A stretch of 32,871 nucleotides of DNA from an uncultured bacterium (GTDB lineage: Bacteria; Bacillota; Clostridia; Oscillospirales; Oscillospiraceae): positions 1-32,871 of the forward strand of contig CASFCS010000027.1 of assembly GCA_949293245.1 (NCBI GenBank). Reading direction: 5' to 3'. The position numbers and the translations under genes are program-made. Shown here piece after piece: positions 1 through 6,564 of the stretch (position 1 is the first letter of the stretch; each line of letters starts with the position of its first letter). The notes under the pieces were generated by a model. That model was not told the origin of the DNA. It saw only the letters and a program-made list of their open reading frames with translations, and made no database searches.

Positions 1-111
1 GGTCTGACAAGACCTCAGCTTTGCTATACCTTTTTGAACCATCTCTTTTCACCACCACCATTCATTTTCGGGGTTGACTTTTAATAGTTAATCTTTCTTT
101 GTCGTTCAACC

Positions 112-140
112 TTGCGCAAAGGGGAGGAGTAAGGTATAAT
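112..140 (+). promoter_or_regulatory. Candidate promoter for a short transcript
   Basis: A TTGCGC -35 box (112-117) and a perfect TATAAT -10 box (135-140) are 17 bp apart. No open reading frame follows before the hairpin and T-run at 188-235, so the expected product is a short RNA. It could instead be a chance match. Confidence 0.5.
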
Positions 141-146
141 TGGACA

Positions 147-235
147 TACCAAAGCCGCCCCCCTTGCGGGAAGGCTGAGGTTCGGGGCTGTCAGCACATC
201 CGTCCGCCAAGATAGAGTGTGCTGGCAGTCTTTTT
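147..235 (+). ncRNA. Candidate small RNA, about 90 nt
   Basis: The interval runs from a sigma-A-like promoter to an intrinsic terminator and has no plausible coding frame. It has a C/G-rich 5' half around 152-175 and ends in an 11-bp stem. Its 3' end faces the 3' end of the ribbon-helix-helix gene only a few bases away, so the two transcripts could overlap. I do not recognise the family. Start and end are inferred from promoter and terminator only. Confidence 0.35.
188..235 (+). terminator. Intrinsic terminator
   Basis: CTGTCAGCACA (188-198) pairs with TGTGCTGGCAG (218-228) with one G-U pair, followed by TCTTTTT. The T-run lies on the plus side, so it ends plus-strand transcripts such as the candidate small RNA. 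Confidence 0.6.
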
Positions 236-241
236 ATATCT

Positions 242-502
242 TCATTCCAGTTTTGGAAGGAAGCCCTCTTCCCGGAGTGCGGTATAGCCCTCCTTAGTCA
301 ATGCCATAAGCTGCTCCGGCGTACATTGGCCCATGAGTTGAAGCATACTTTTCGTAGTCTCCATTCCACGTAACTGTGCGCTGATAAGCTGAATGCAGGC
401 GCTCGCATCGGATGCAATGCCGTTTTCCTCCCGAAACGCCTGAATCTTTGCGTATAGCGCCTCGGGGACAGTCAAGTTAATTCGCTTGTTTTTCGTGGGC
501 AT
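242..502 (-). CDS. Small ribbon-helix-helix-like DNA-binding protein
   Basis: 86 aa. The N-terminus (residues 1-45: basic KNKR stretch, a short beta-like RINLTVP segment, then two predicted helices) has the layout of MetJ/Arc/CopG-type ribbon-helix-helix proteins, which bind operators as dimers. The C-terminal half is a helical tail of unknown role. ATG at 502 is supported by GGAGGTGAT seven bases upstream and by a consensus promoter. The promoter is overlapped by short palindromes, which suggests autoregulation. Proteins of this size and type are common on plasmids and integrative elements, and the surrounding base composition is less GC-rich than the core genes. No toxin or relaxase partner is visible inside the window. 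Confidence 0.7.
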   Translation of the reverse strand: MPTKNKRINLTVPEALYAKIQAFREENGIASDASACIQLISAQLRGMETTKSMLQLMGQCTPEQLMALTKEGYTALREEGFLPKLE

Positions 503-538
503 AAATCATCACCTCCATTCCATGGATTGACACACACT

Positions 539-567
539 ATTATACACGGTGTTACACTGAGTGTCAA
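539..567 (-). promoter_or_regulatory. Consensus sigma-A promoter with palindromic operators
   Basis: Read on the minus strand this is TTGACA, 17 bp, TATAAT: a perfect match at both boxes. The spacer holds two short inverted repeats, ACACT-C-AGTGT and ACAC-C-GTGT, and GTGTGTG follows the -10 box. This fits repression by the small DNA-binding protein encoded immediately downstream. The 10-mer GTGTTACACT inside it recurs at 906-915. Confidence 0.8.
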
Positions 568-642
568 ATAAAAATTGGAGAGTTTTCCGAATCTTCCTAA
601 AAACTGTAACCCGGTGCGTCGCCCGTTTCCCCGAAGCGTAAC

Positions 643-673
643 GGCAGTGCGCAGCAAAATGCGCACAGCTGCC
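643..673. other. Stem-loop in non-coding DNA
   Basis: GGCAG-TGCGCA (643-653), loop GCAAAA, TGCGCA (660-665), then CAG bulge and CTGCC (669-673). There is no T-run, so it is not a normal terminator. It lies in the 531-bp interval 503-1033, where no convincing gene was found on either strand. Confidence 0.45.
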
Positions 674-682
674 GCTGTGCGG

Positions 683-735
683 CCCCTGGGGAGCCGGAAC
701 GCCGGCCCAAGCCGTCCTTCCGGACTCCCCAGGGG
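683..735. other. Long inverted repeat in non-coding DNA
   Basis: CCCCTGGGGAG-CCGGAA (683-699) pairs with TTCCGG-A-CTCCCCAGGGG (718-735), giving 17 bp with one bulged base around an 18-nt loop. No T-run follows. It is GC-rich compared with the bases on either side. It could be a dispersed palindromic repeat or a structured RNA element. Confidence 0.5.
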
Positions 736-917
736 GGACGGTTCCGGTCCCATGGATGTCCTAAAAACGAGGCGATTTTGGAAACCAGCAAAAACTTACG
801 GCCCTGGCCCCTTGTTTGCATCTGAGTCGGGAAACCTTTGGGGCCCTAGTGTTTTAGCAGATATCACACAACAACAAGCGATACGGTATGCAAAAGCGTA
901 TCACCGTGTTACACTCA

Positions 918-940
918 TTCGAGTTCTGTTGTCTCCACCA
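918..940 (+). other. tRNA/tmRNA-like 3' end, possible attachment-site remnant
   Basis: The 23 bases read exactly as a T-loop (TTCGAGT), 5-nt T-stem strand, 7-nt acceptor strand (TGTCTCC), A and CCA, and are followed after four bases by an intrinsic terminator. No matching 5' half is visible upstream: there is no GGAGACA or GGGGACA acceptor strand, no tmRNA tag and no anticodon arm. Integrases often insert at such ends and leave a copied 3' segment. Position 61 is T rather than the usual C, which weakens the call. Confidence 0.35.
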
Positions 941-944
941 GAGC

Positions 945-974
945 AAAAGGCAGTCGCGAAAGCGGCTGCCTTTT
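945..974 (+). terminator. Intrinsic terminator with GAAA tetraloop
   Basis: AAAAGGCAG-TCGC (945-957), loop GAAA, GCGG-CTGCCTTTT (962-974). The near-perfect stem with A/T flanks could act in both directions. It directly follows the tRNA-like 3' end. Confidence 0.7.
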
Positions 975-995
975 GTCGTATCCGGACAGCACCGA

Positions 996-1032
996 AGAGC
1001 CCCGGACGGCCAGGCCGTCCGGGGCTCTTTTT
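996..1032. terminator. Bidirectional-looking terminator after the TM2 gene
   Basis: AGAGCCCCGGACGGC (996-1010), loop CAG, GCCGTCCGGGGCTCT (1014-1028), then TTTT on the plus side. It lies two bases beyond the minus-strand TAG of the TM2 gene. The better T-run is on the plus strand. Confidence 0.75.
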
Positions 1033-1033
1033 G

Positions 1034-1501
1034 CTATACGTAGTAGGGATTGGGCTTGAAGAGCAAGATAATAAGGTCAATGAGCACGCCGATGCCGAAA
1101 ATACCCAGGGTAAAGAGGTATACCACACCCAGGAGCATCTTGCCCTCGTAAAACTTGTGGGCCCCCAGCACTCCCAGGAAGAAGCACAGAAGCAGGGCCA
1201 CCCACTTGTTCTTCCCCGGGGCGTAGGGCTGGTATTGATAGGGGGGCTGGGTGTTCTGGCTGTAATTCTGGTTCTGGATGACCACCGTGGGGGGTGTCTG
1301 CTGGAGCTGCTGCACCTGCCGGCCGCAGTGGATGCACAGCACCGCGTCCGCGGCGATCTGCTTGCCGCAGAACTGGCAGTATCGGGTGGCCTGCTGCTGG
1401 GGGGCGCTCCCGCCGGCCTGGGAGACGGGGCTCTTTGGGGGGGCTGACATATAGGGCGAACGGTATTTCAGCTCGCTCTCGTTTTGACGGTAATTCTGCA
1501 T
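1034..1501 (-). CDS. Zinc-ribbon and TM2-domain membrane protein
   Basis: 155 aa. Residues about 42-61 carry two CxxC-type knuckles (CQFCGKQ, CIHCGRQ), the signature of a short zinc-ribbon. A Q/P/N-rich linker follows to about residue 95. The C-terminal 60 residues form a TM2 domain: two hydrophobic helices joined by a short loop, with the typical LGAHKFYEGK sequence at the end of the first helix. Combined zinc-ribbon/TM2 proteins are common in Firmicutes, and their function is unknown. ATG at 1501 is preceded by GGAGG at seven bases. It has its own promoter and terminator, so it is probably transcribed alone. Confidence 0.85.
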   Translation of the reverse strand: MQNYRQNESELKYRSPYMSAPPKSPVSQAGGSAPQQQATRYCQFCGKQIAADAVLCIHCGRQVQQLQQTPPTVVIQNQNYSQNTQPPYQYQPYAPGKNKWVALLLCFFLGVLGAHKFYEGKMLLGVVYLFTLGIFGIGVLIDLIILLFKPNPYYV

Positions 1502-1549
1502 ACCATATCCTCCTGTGGGCCTGGGACCCTGTACCGCTTCATGATCTTT

Positions 1550-1578
1550 AATATACCAAACTCCTCCAGGGTTGTCAA
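1550..1578 (-). promoter_or_regulatory. Promoter of the TM2 gene
   Basis: On the minus strand TTGACA and TATATT are separated by 17 bp, about 50 bases upstream of the TM2 start codon. Confidence 0.75.
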
Positions 1579-1603
1579 ACCATGCAGTTTACCCCCGGCA
1601 AAG

Positions 1604-1631
1604 CGCCCCGGCGCCGTCAGGCGCCGGGGCG
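1604..1631 (-). terminator. Hairpin downstream of the sigma factor gene
   Basis: CGCCCCGGCGCC (1604-1615), loop GTCA, GGCGCCGGGGCG (1620-1631), eight bases past the sigma gene's stop. The minus-strand tail CTTTGCC is only weakly T-rich. Confidence 0.55.
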
Positions 1632-1639
1632 GATCATGT

Positions 1640-3601
1640 CTATGGGGTGGGCTGCGTTTCCGTATCCGGGGAGCCCTCCGCCCCCTCGGGCCGGGCGCCG
1701 GGCTCCGCCTCATTCTGAGGCGGGTCGGTCTCCTCCCCGTCGGGGGGAGGCGTCTCCCCCATCACCTCCACCTGGAAGGAGGCGGAGGCCAGCAGGGTGC
1801 GGCCGTGGTCCTTGTCCACGTTGTAGCACACGGCGGTGACCGTGGAACTGCCCGGAGCCAGAGCGGTGACGGTGCAGATGCCTAGCTTCAGCAGTGTGAT
1901 ATTTTCCCCATCCCCAGTCACCCGGGCCACCTGGGGATTGCTGGAATACCACTCCACCTGGACTTGGCCTATAACGGCGGACCAAGACAGGACTGATATG
2001 TAATTGTCTGCTGTGTCCCCCACCTTCAGCTCCAGAGTGTCTTTCCGCATCCAAACCAAGCAGTCGTTGTTGTGCTCTATCTCCACCCGCATGGTGAGGA
2101 CAATGTCGTCCCTTGGTAGGGATACCGTGATTTCCGCTGTTCCGTCAGATAGAGGGACCACAATGCCGGCACCTACTACCTGGGCTACTGTCGGGTCGCT
2201 GCTGGTATAAATATACTCCTCCGGTGGAGTGAGCAGACCTTCCGTGTTTTCCACCCACAGGTGGAAGGGCTCGCCTACCTGCCACTCCGTCTTGTCACAG
2301 CTTAAAACAGGCTGAGCGTCGGGCTCAGGGTCCGTGCCCGGCTCGGGATCCGTGCCCGGCTCAGGGTCCGTGCCCGGCTCGGGATCCGTGCCCGGCTCGG
2401 GGTCCGTGCCCGGCTCAGGGTCCGTGCCCGGCTCGGGGTCCGTGCCCGGCTCGGGGTCCGTGCCCGGCTCAGGGTCCGGCTCTGTACTGGGCTCGGGATC
2501 CGCACTGAGCTGGGGATCAATGTCAGGCTGGGCGGACACTTCCGGCAGGGGATCGGCGGCCTCGGGCGGCACCGCCGGGGGGATGCTGTTTTCCTCCAGG
2601 GGCAGGCTATCCCCGGGCAGGACCACCTGGAGCACGTCCTCCTGCGGGTCCTCCTGCTGAACCGAGGCGGGGGGATCGGAGGGGGGCAGCTGGCTGACGG
2701 CGGCGTACCCTGCCGCGGCCACGCCCCCCAGGGCAAGGGTGCCCACCAGGGCCACCACCGCGATCTTGGAGCCCACCAGGGCGGCCACTCCGCCCGCGGC
2801 GCTGGCAGCAGTTCCCGCGGCGCCCCCAGCCGCAGCTGTTCCTGCGGCGCTTCCGGCGGTCCCGCCACCCGCGGCGGAGGCGCCAGCGGCGGCGGACAAA
2901 ACGGCCACTCCGCCGGCCAGCTGCCCCAGCCCCTCTTGCAGCTTCTCCGCCGGCAGGGCGGTCCCCTGCTGCTGGAACAGCAGGGCCAGGACCAGCAGGG
3001 CGGGCTGGAAGGCGTGGAGGCGGATGGAATCCCGCTTCTCCGTCTGGAGGATCAGCTTTTCCAGCCGCTTTCTGGCGTAGTTCAGGCGGCTTTTCACCGT
3101 GCCCTCCCGGCAGCGGAGGATCTGGGCGATCTCCTTCACAGAGCACTCGTCAAAGTAGTGCAGCAGCACCACAGCCCGCTGGTCGGGGGGCAGCTGGTCC
3201 ACCAGCCCGGCCAGAATGGCCCGCTGGTCCTGCCGGCACAGGTCCTCCTCCGGAGTGGGGTCCCCGGCGGGACGCAGGGGCATCCCCTGGGGGCACAGAT
3301 CCTCCAGCAGGGGCTCCCGTCCGCTCTGCTTGCGGCGCAGGTTGAGGCACTTGCGGATCACCACACCGCTCATCCAGGTCCGCAGAGCCCGGGGATTTTC
3401 CAGGGTGTGGAGGGATTCCAGCAAGAAGCAGAAGGCATCCTGGGTCACATCCTGGGCCTCCTGGGGGTCCCCCAGCATTTTCAGCGCCTGGTAGTAAAAA
3501 AAGTTGAACTGCTGGAGATAAAACGTCTCAAAAGCCTCCGGGTCCTTGGCGCGGAGGCGTTGTACCAGTCGTTCCATCTCCTGGGCATCATGGGTGGGCA
3601 T
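1640..3601 (-). CDS. ECF sigma factor fused to a membrane helix and extracytoplasmic Ig-like domains
   Basis: 653 aa, against about 170-200 for an ordinary ECF sigma factor. Residues about 8-90 are sigma region 2 (core binding and -10 recognition; ends [19 protein letters not shown]). Residues about 130-182 are region 4 with a helix-turn-helix ([20 protein letters not shown]). A hydrophobic patch near 200-215, an Ala/Gly-rich linker and one clear transmembrane helix at about 278-300 follow. Beyond it come a Pro/Asp/Glu-rich stretch, eight PEPGTD repeats (about 379-426) and two Ig-like (Big2-type) segments at about 430-510 and 515-610. This predicts sigma domains in the cytoplasm and a stalked sensor or wall-binding part outside. 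ATG at 3601 has AAGGAGGG at seven bases; a TTG two codons upstream is too close to that site. The sigma region-4-like gene ends 15 bp upstream, so the two are probably one operon. Confidence 0.85.
   Translation of the reverse strand: MPTHDAQEMERLVQRLRAKDPEAFETFYLQQFNFFYYQALKMLGDPQEAQDVTQDAFCFLLESLHTLENPRALRTWMSGVVIRKCLNLRRKQSGREPLLEDLCPQGMPLRPAGDPTPEEDLCRQDQRAILAGLVDQLPPDQRAVVLLHYFDECSVKEIAQILRCREGTVKSRLNYARKRLEKLILQTEKRDSIRLHAFQPALLVLALLFQQQGTALPAEKLQEGLGQLAGGVAVLSAAAGASAAGGGTAGSAAGTAAAGGAAGTAASAAGGVAALVGSKIAVVALVGTLALGGVAAAGYAAVSQLPPSDPPASVQQEDPQEDVLQVVLPGDSLPLEENSIPPAVPPEAADPLPEVSAQPDIDPQLSADPEPSTEPDPEPGTDPEPGTDPEPGTDPEPGTDPEPGTDPEPGTDPEPGTDPEPGTDPEPDAQPVLSCDKTEWQVGEPFHLWVENTEGLLTPPEEYIYTSSDPTVAQVVGAGIVVPLSDGTAEITVSLPRDDIVLTMRVEIEHNNDCLVWMRKDTLELKVGDTADNYISVLSWSAVIGQVQVEWYSSNPQVARVTGDGENITLLKLGICTVTALAPGSSTVTAVCYNVDKDHGRTLLASASFQVEVMGETPPPDGEETDPPQNEAEPGARPEGAEGSPDTETQPTP
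2322..2465 (-). repeat. Eight tandem 18-bp units encoding PEPGTD
   Basis: Eight head-to-tail copies of an 18-bp unit (plus strand GGCTCGGGGTCCGTGCCC with an A/G variation at one position) encode the stalk of the fused sigma factor. Because the unit is a multiple of three, slippage would change stalk length without breaking the frame. Confidence 0.9.
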
Positions 3602-3616
3602 GGACAATCCCTCCTT

Positions 3617-3976
3617 TCACCCTTCCTGATCGGGCCACGAAACCATGGGGGCGAGCGCCTTATGGATGGCGGGGCCAGGGAGACCCCGCTCCCGGCACTC
3701 CTCCTCCATGGCCAGCAGCAGACACTCCGGCGTCAATTCTCCCTGATCGGGGTATTCCTGCCGGAGGAAATATTCCAATTTTACCTTTCCTGAGCGGAGC
3801 AGAGCCCCTGCCCGCCGGGGTGTACAGTGCAAAATGGCCGAAATTTCCCCCAGGGAACATCCGTCCAGGTAGAACAGCAGCATCGCGGCCCGCTGATACA
3901 GGCTCAGACGCTCTATCAGCTCCACCGCCAGGCGCCATATGCGCTCCCGCCGGTTGTTCCGCACACCCGCAGCCAT
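3617..3976 (-). CDS. Small sigma region-4-like protein
   Basis: 119 aa. Residues about 15-75 resemble sigma region 4: a helix ending in YQRAAMLLFYLDGCS, then a helix-turn-helix (LGEISAILHCTPRRAGALL) and a basic end. There is no region 2, so it cannot act as a complete sigma factor. The C-terminal 45 residues are acidic and unassigned. ATG at 3976 is preceded by GGAGGTG at six bases; the TTG at 3994 lies upstream of that site and is rejected. The gene is followed after 15 bp by the membrane-fused ECF sigma factor, so it may be a partner, co-regulator or inhibitor of it. This role is inferred from position only. Confidence 0.7.
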   Translation of the reverse strand: MAAGVRNNRRERIWRLAVELIERLSLYQRAAMLLFYLDGCSLGEISAILHCTPRRAGALLRSGKVKLEYFLRQEYPDQGELTPECLLLAMEEECRERGLPGPAIHKALAPMVSWPDQEG

Positions 3977-3991
3977 TTTGCTCACCTCCCT

Positions 3992-4016
3992 CAATGGGTC
4001 ATATCTATACCCATTG
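3992..4016. promoter_or_regulatory. Perfect 8-bp inverted repeat over the sigma operon promoter
   Basis: CAATGGGT (3992-3999) and ACCCATTG (4009-4016) are exact inverted copies separated by 9 bp. They cover the -10 region and transcription start of the sigma operon, a typical place for a repressor operator. Confidence 0.55.
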
Positions 4017-4025
4017 GTGTGTCAA
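3998..4025 (-). promoter_or_regulatory. Candidate promoter of the sigma operon
   Basis: On the minus strand a perfect TTGACA (4020-4025) is followed after 16 bp by TATGAC (3998-4003). The -10 box is weak. The element may be read by the encoded sigma factor instead of sigma-A. Confidence 0.45.
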
Positions 4026-4082
4026 AGGAGGGGGGCGGTTCTATTCTGTCGAAAAAAATGTGCCGCTCCCGCCCCGGGAAGG

Positions 4083-5741
4083 TCATACCTCCATGATGAC
4101 CGGGAGGATCATGGGGCTGCGCTTGGTCTTTTTGTAGAGGAAGGAGGACAGCTCGTTTTTGACCTCCCCCTTGATGGCGCTCCAGTCCCGGGTGTGGCGC
4201 TGGGCGCAGCGCTCCAGAGCGGCCAGGGCCAGGCGGCGCAGCTCCTCCATGAGGCCCTCGGACTCCTTGACGTACACAAAGCCCCGGGTGATGATGTCCG
4301 GCCCGGAGAGGAGGGCGCCGTCCTCGGCGGACATGGCGGCCACCACCACGATCATGCCGTCCTGGGCCAGGTGGCGGCGGTCCCGCAGCACCACGGCCCC
4401 CACGTCGCCCACGCCGTAGCCGTCCACGAACACCTTGCCCGCGGGTACGGTGCCGTTGAGGCGGATGGAGCGGGGACCCACCTCGATGACCTTGCCCACG
4501 TCGCCAATGACCACGTTGCGGGGGTCCATCCCCATATCACGGGCCAGCTTGGCGTGGATCTGCAGCATCCGCTGCTCCCCGTGGACGGGGATGAAGTACT
4601 TGGGCTTCACCAGGGCGTGGAGGATCTTCAGCTCCTCCTGGCAGGCGTGGCCCGACACGTGGAGGGCCCGCTCCCGCTCGTTGAGGACCTCCGCCCCCTT
4701 GCGGTAGAGCTCGTTGATGACGTTGCCGATGGAGTTCTCGTTGCCCGGGATGGCGGAGGCGGAGATGATCACCCGGTCCCCCGCCTGGATCTCCACCTGG
4801 CGGTGGGTGTTGAAGGCCATCCGGGTGAGGGCGGACATGGTCTCCCCCTGGCTGCCGGTGGTGATGATGCACACCTTGTTCCTGGGCAGGGACTTGATCT
4901 GGTTGAGGTCCATGAGCACCCCCTGGGGGATGTTCATGTATCCCAGCTCGGTGGACACCCGCATGGCGTTCTCCATGGACCGGCCGGTGACCGCCACCCG
5001 GCGGCCGTACCGGGCGGCCACGTCGATGATCTGCTGCAGGCGGTCCACGTTGGAGGCGAAGGTGGTGACGATGATGCGCTCCTCACAGCCCTTGAACAGA
5101 GCGTCAAAGGAGGCCCCCACGCTGCGCTCCGTCCGGGTGAAGCCGGGGCGCTCCACGTTGGTGGAGTCGGCCAGCAGGGCCAGCACCCCCTCGTTGCCCA
5201 GCTGGCCCAGCCGGGCCAGGTCGATCATGCCCCCCTGGATGGGGGTGGAGTCGATCTTGAAGTCGCCGGTGTGGATGCACACACCCTGGGGGCAGCGGAT
5301 GGCGAAGGCCACCGCGTCGGCAATGGAGTGGTTCACGTGGATAAACTCCACGGAGAACTTCCCCGCCTTCACCACGGCCCCCGCCTCGCAGGTGATGAGC
5401 TTGACCTTGTTCACCAGCCGGTGCTCCTCCAGCTTGAGCTTGATGAGCCCCGCGGACATGCGGGTGGCGTAGATGGGGGCGCTGATGTCCCGCATCAGGT
5501 AGGGAATGCCGCCGATGTGGTCCTCGTGGCCGTGGGTGATGAAAATGCCCTTGATGCGGTCCTTGTTCTTGATGAGGTAGGTGAAGTCGGGGATGACCAC
5601 GTCGATGCCGTACATGTCGTCATCGGGGAAGCCCATGCCCACGTCCACCACAATGATGTCCTGGCCGTACTCGTACACCGTGAGATTCTTGCCGATCTCG
5701 TTGAGGCCGCCCAGGGGGATGATCTTCAGTTTGTCTGCCAT
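4083..5741 (-). CDS. rnj: Ribonuclease J
   Basis: 552 aa, the normal length. RNase J is a metallo-beta-lactamase/beta-CASP nuclease with 5'-to-3' exonuclease and endonuclease activity, central to mRNA decay and rRNA processing in Firmicutes. The start PLGGLNEIGKN is characteristic of the family, and HGHEDHIGG at about residues 74-82 supplies zinc ligands. HTGDFKID near 158-165 and SGHACQEELK, then PVHGEQRM in the second half are the further lactamase and beta-CASP motifs. ATG at 5741 has AAGGAG at eight bases. The gene stands alone between the sigma operon and a long leader with hairpins. Whether it is the J1 or J2 paralogue cannot be told from one copy. Confidence 0.96.
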   Translation of the reverse strand: MADKLKIIPLGGLNEIGKNLTVYEYGQDIIVVDVGMGFPDDDMYGIDVVIPDFTYLIKNKDRIKGIFITHGHEDHIGGIPYLMRDISAPIYATRMSAGLIKLKLEEHRLVNKVKLITCEAGAVVKAGKFSVEFIHVNHSIADAVAFAIRCPQGVCIHTGDFKIDSTPIQGGMIDLARLGQLGNEGVLALLADSTNVERPGFTRTERSVGASFDALFKGCEERIIVTTFASNVDRLQQIIDVAARYGRRVAVTGRSMENAMRVSTELGYMNIPQGVLMDLNQIKSLPRNKVCIITTGSQGETMSALTRMAFNTHRQVEIQAGDRVIISASAIPGNENSIGNVINELYRKGAEVLNERERALHVSGHACQEELKILHALVKPKYFIPVHGEQRMLQIHAKLARDMGMDPRNVVIGDVGKVIEVGPRSIRLNGTVPAGKVFVDGYGVGDVGAVVLRDRRHLAQDGMIVVVAAMSAEDGALLSGPDIITRGFVYVKESEGLMEELRRLALAALERCAQRHTRDWSAIKGEVKNELSSFLYKKTKRSPMILPVIMEV

Positions 5742-5847
5742 GTTTCATACTCCTTCAATAAATTCCTCTTGCAGGTTTTGGAAACGATATGGACATGGCC
5801 CAGGGCACAACGGCACACCCCCCCGCAAAGGGACACAGCGCCACGGC

Positions 5848-5911
5848 CTGTCCGGCCCTGCTCCGCCGGACAGAATACCTGTGGCCCGCCGCCATTGCGG
5901 GGAGTTTTTTT
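5848..5911. other. Two hairpins in the rnj leader
   Basis: In the 438-bp gap between rnj and the ArsC-like gene, CTGTCCGGC (5848-5856) pairs perfectly with GCCGGACAG (5865-5873), and CCCGC (5885-5889) pairs with GCGGG (5897-5901). The second is followed on the plus strand by seven Ts (5905-5911), so it could end a plus transcript. For rnj these hairpins lie in the 5' untranslated region. No gene was found in this gap. Confidence 0.4.
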
Positions 5912-6016
5912 ATCTGCACCTGGTCCATCGGCGTCCCCGGAAGGGGACCGCCCTGTCTGGATGGGAGCGCTGCGACCCGCCGGGGAGGGCGGGGAGCGCG
6001 TCAACCGTTTTACTGT

Positions 6017-6045
6017 ATTGTACCATAGCCGGGGGAAAAAGTACA
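6017..6045 (-). promoter_or_regulatory. Candidate promoter of rnj
   Basis: On the minus strand TACAAT (6017-6022) has a TG one base upstream (extended -10) and a poor -35 box, TGTACT, at 17 bp. It would give a leader of roughly 270 nt. Confidence 0.45.
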
Positions 6046-6108
6046 GCTTTCTTTTCCAGGGGCCGGTTTCTCTCCCCCAGTATGCCCCGGGAGGGGGCGG
6101 GGTTAAAC

Positions 6109-6137
6109 TTGCGCCGGGGAAATTTTTGTGGTAGCAT
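6109..6137 (+). promoter_or_regulatory. Candidate promoter of the ArsC/Spx-like gene
   Basis: TTGCGC (6109-6114) and TAGCAT (6132-6137) are separated by 17 bp, about 40 bases before the start codon. Confidence 0.45.
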
Positions 6138-6179
6138 CAACACCGGTCCCCCGCTTGGGGGAGAGAAAGGGGGAGGCCC

Positions 6180-6518
6180 ATGAACATCCAGATCTTCGGC
6201 AGCTCCAAGTGCTTTGACACCAAGAAGGCCGCCCGGTATTTCAAAGAGCGGCGCATTCCGTTCCAGTCCATCGACCTGATCAAGGTGGGCATCAGCCCGG
6301 GGGAACTCAAAAGCGTCATGGCGGCCGTGGGGCTGGAGGCCCTCATCAACCAGAGCCACCCGGACACTGCGCTGCTGCGCTACCTGGCCTACGACCAGGA
6401 CAAGGTGGAAAAGCTGCTGGAAAATCCCAAGCTGCTGCGCACCCCCATTGTGCGCAACGGCCGCAAGGCCACCGTGGGCTACTGCCCCCAGGTGTGGGAG
6501 CAGTGGGCCAAGGGGTGA
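6180..6518 (+). CDS. ArsC/Spx-family thioredoxin-fold protein
   Basis: 112 aa, the usual length for the ArsC/Spx family. The N-terminal beta strand (NIQIFGSSKC) ends at a single cysteine, Cys11, followed by FDTKKA; this is the position of the arsenate-reductase catalytic cysteine. Spx proteins carry CxxC here, so it is not a typical Spx. LLRTPIVRNGRKATVGY near residues 84-100 is the conserved cis-proline segment of the fold. Family members are reductases of arsenate or small regulators of redox stress; which applies cannot be decided. No ars genes are adjacent. GGGGGAG lies about eight bases upstream of the ATG. The gene is monocistronic and ends at a strong shared terminator. Confidence 0.8.
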   Translation: MNIQIFGSSKCFDTKKAARYFKERRIPFQSIDLIKVGISPGELKSVMAAVGLEALINQSHPDTALLRYLAYDQDKVEKLLENPKLLRTPIVRNGRKATVGYCPQVWEQWAKG

Positions 6519-6521
6519 ACA

Positions 6522-6564
6522 AAAATCCGTCAACTTTCGATGGTCGAAAGTTGACGGATTTTTT
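6522..6564. terminator. Shared bidirectional terminator, ArsC-like gene / mutL
   Basis: A perfect 19-bp stem: 6522-6540 pairs with 6544-6562 around a TGG loop, with A- and T-rich outer ends. It serves both the plus-strand ArsC-like gene and minus-strand mutL, whose TAA overlaps its edge. Confidence 0.9.

Noticed and set aside
575-940. Complete tmRNA gene ending at CCA 940
   Set aside because: The length would fit, but there is no 5' acceptor strand with a TTCGAC block, no tag frame ending in ALAA and no pairing partner for the T-arm. Only the 3' end is tRNA-like.
575-1447. Plus-strand open frame of 290 codons across the gene-free interval and the TM2 gene
   Set aside because: It runs through two terminator hairpins and the opposite strand of a clear TM2 gene, has no ribosome site and no recognisable domain.
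2334-2660. Plus-strand Gly/Ser-repeat peptide (PGSGSV repeats)
   Set aside because: It is the reverse strand of the PEPGTD-coding repeat in the sigma factor gene.
3939-6134. Plus-strand open frame of 731 codons over rnj
   Set aside because: It is the His/Val/Leu/Gly-rich complement of the well-conserved RNase J gene, as expected in GC-rich DNA where stop codons are rare.
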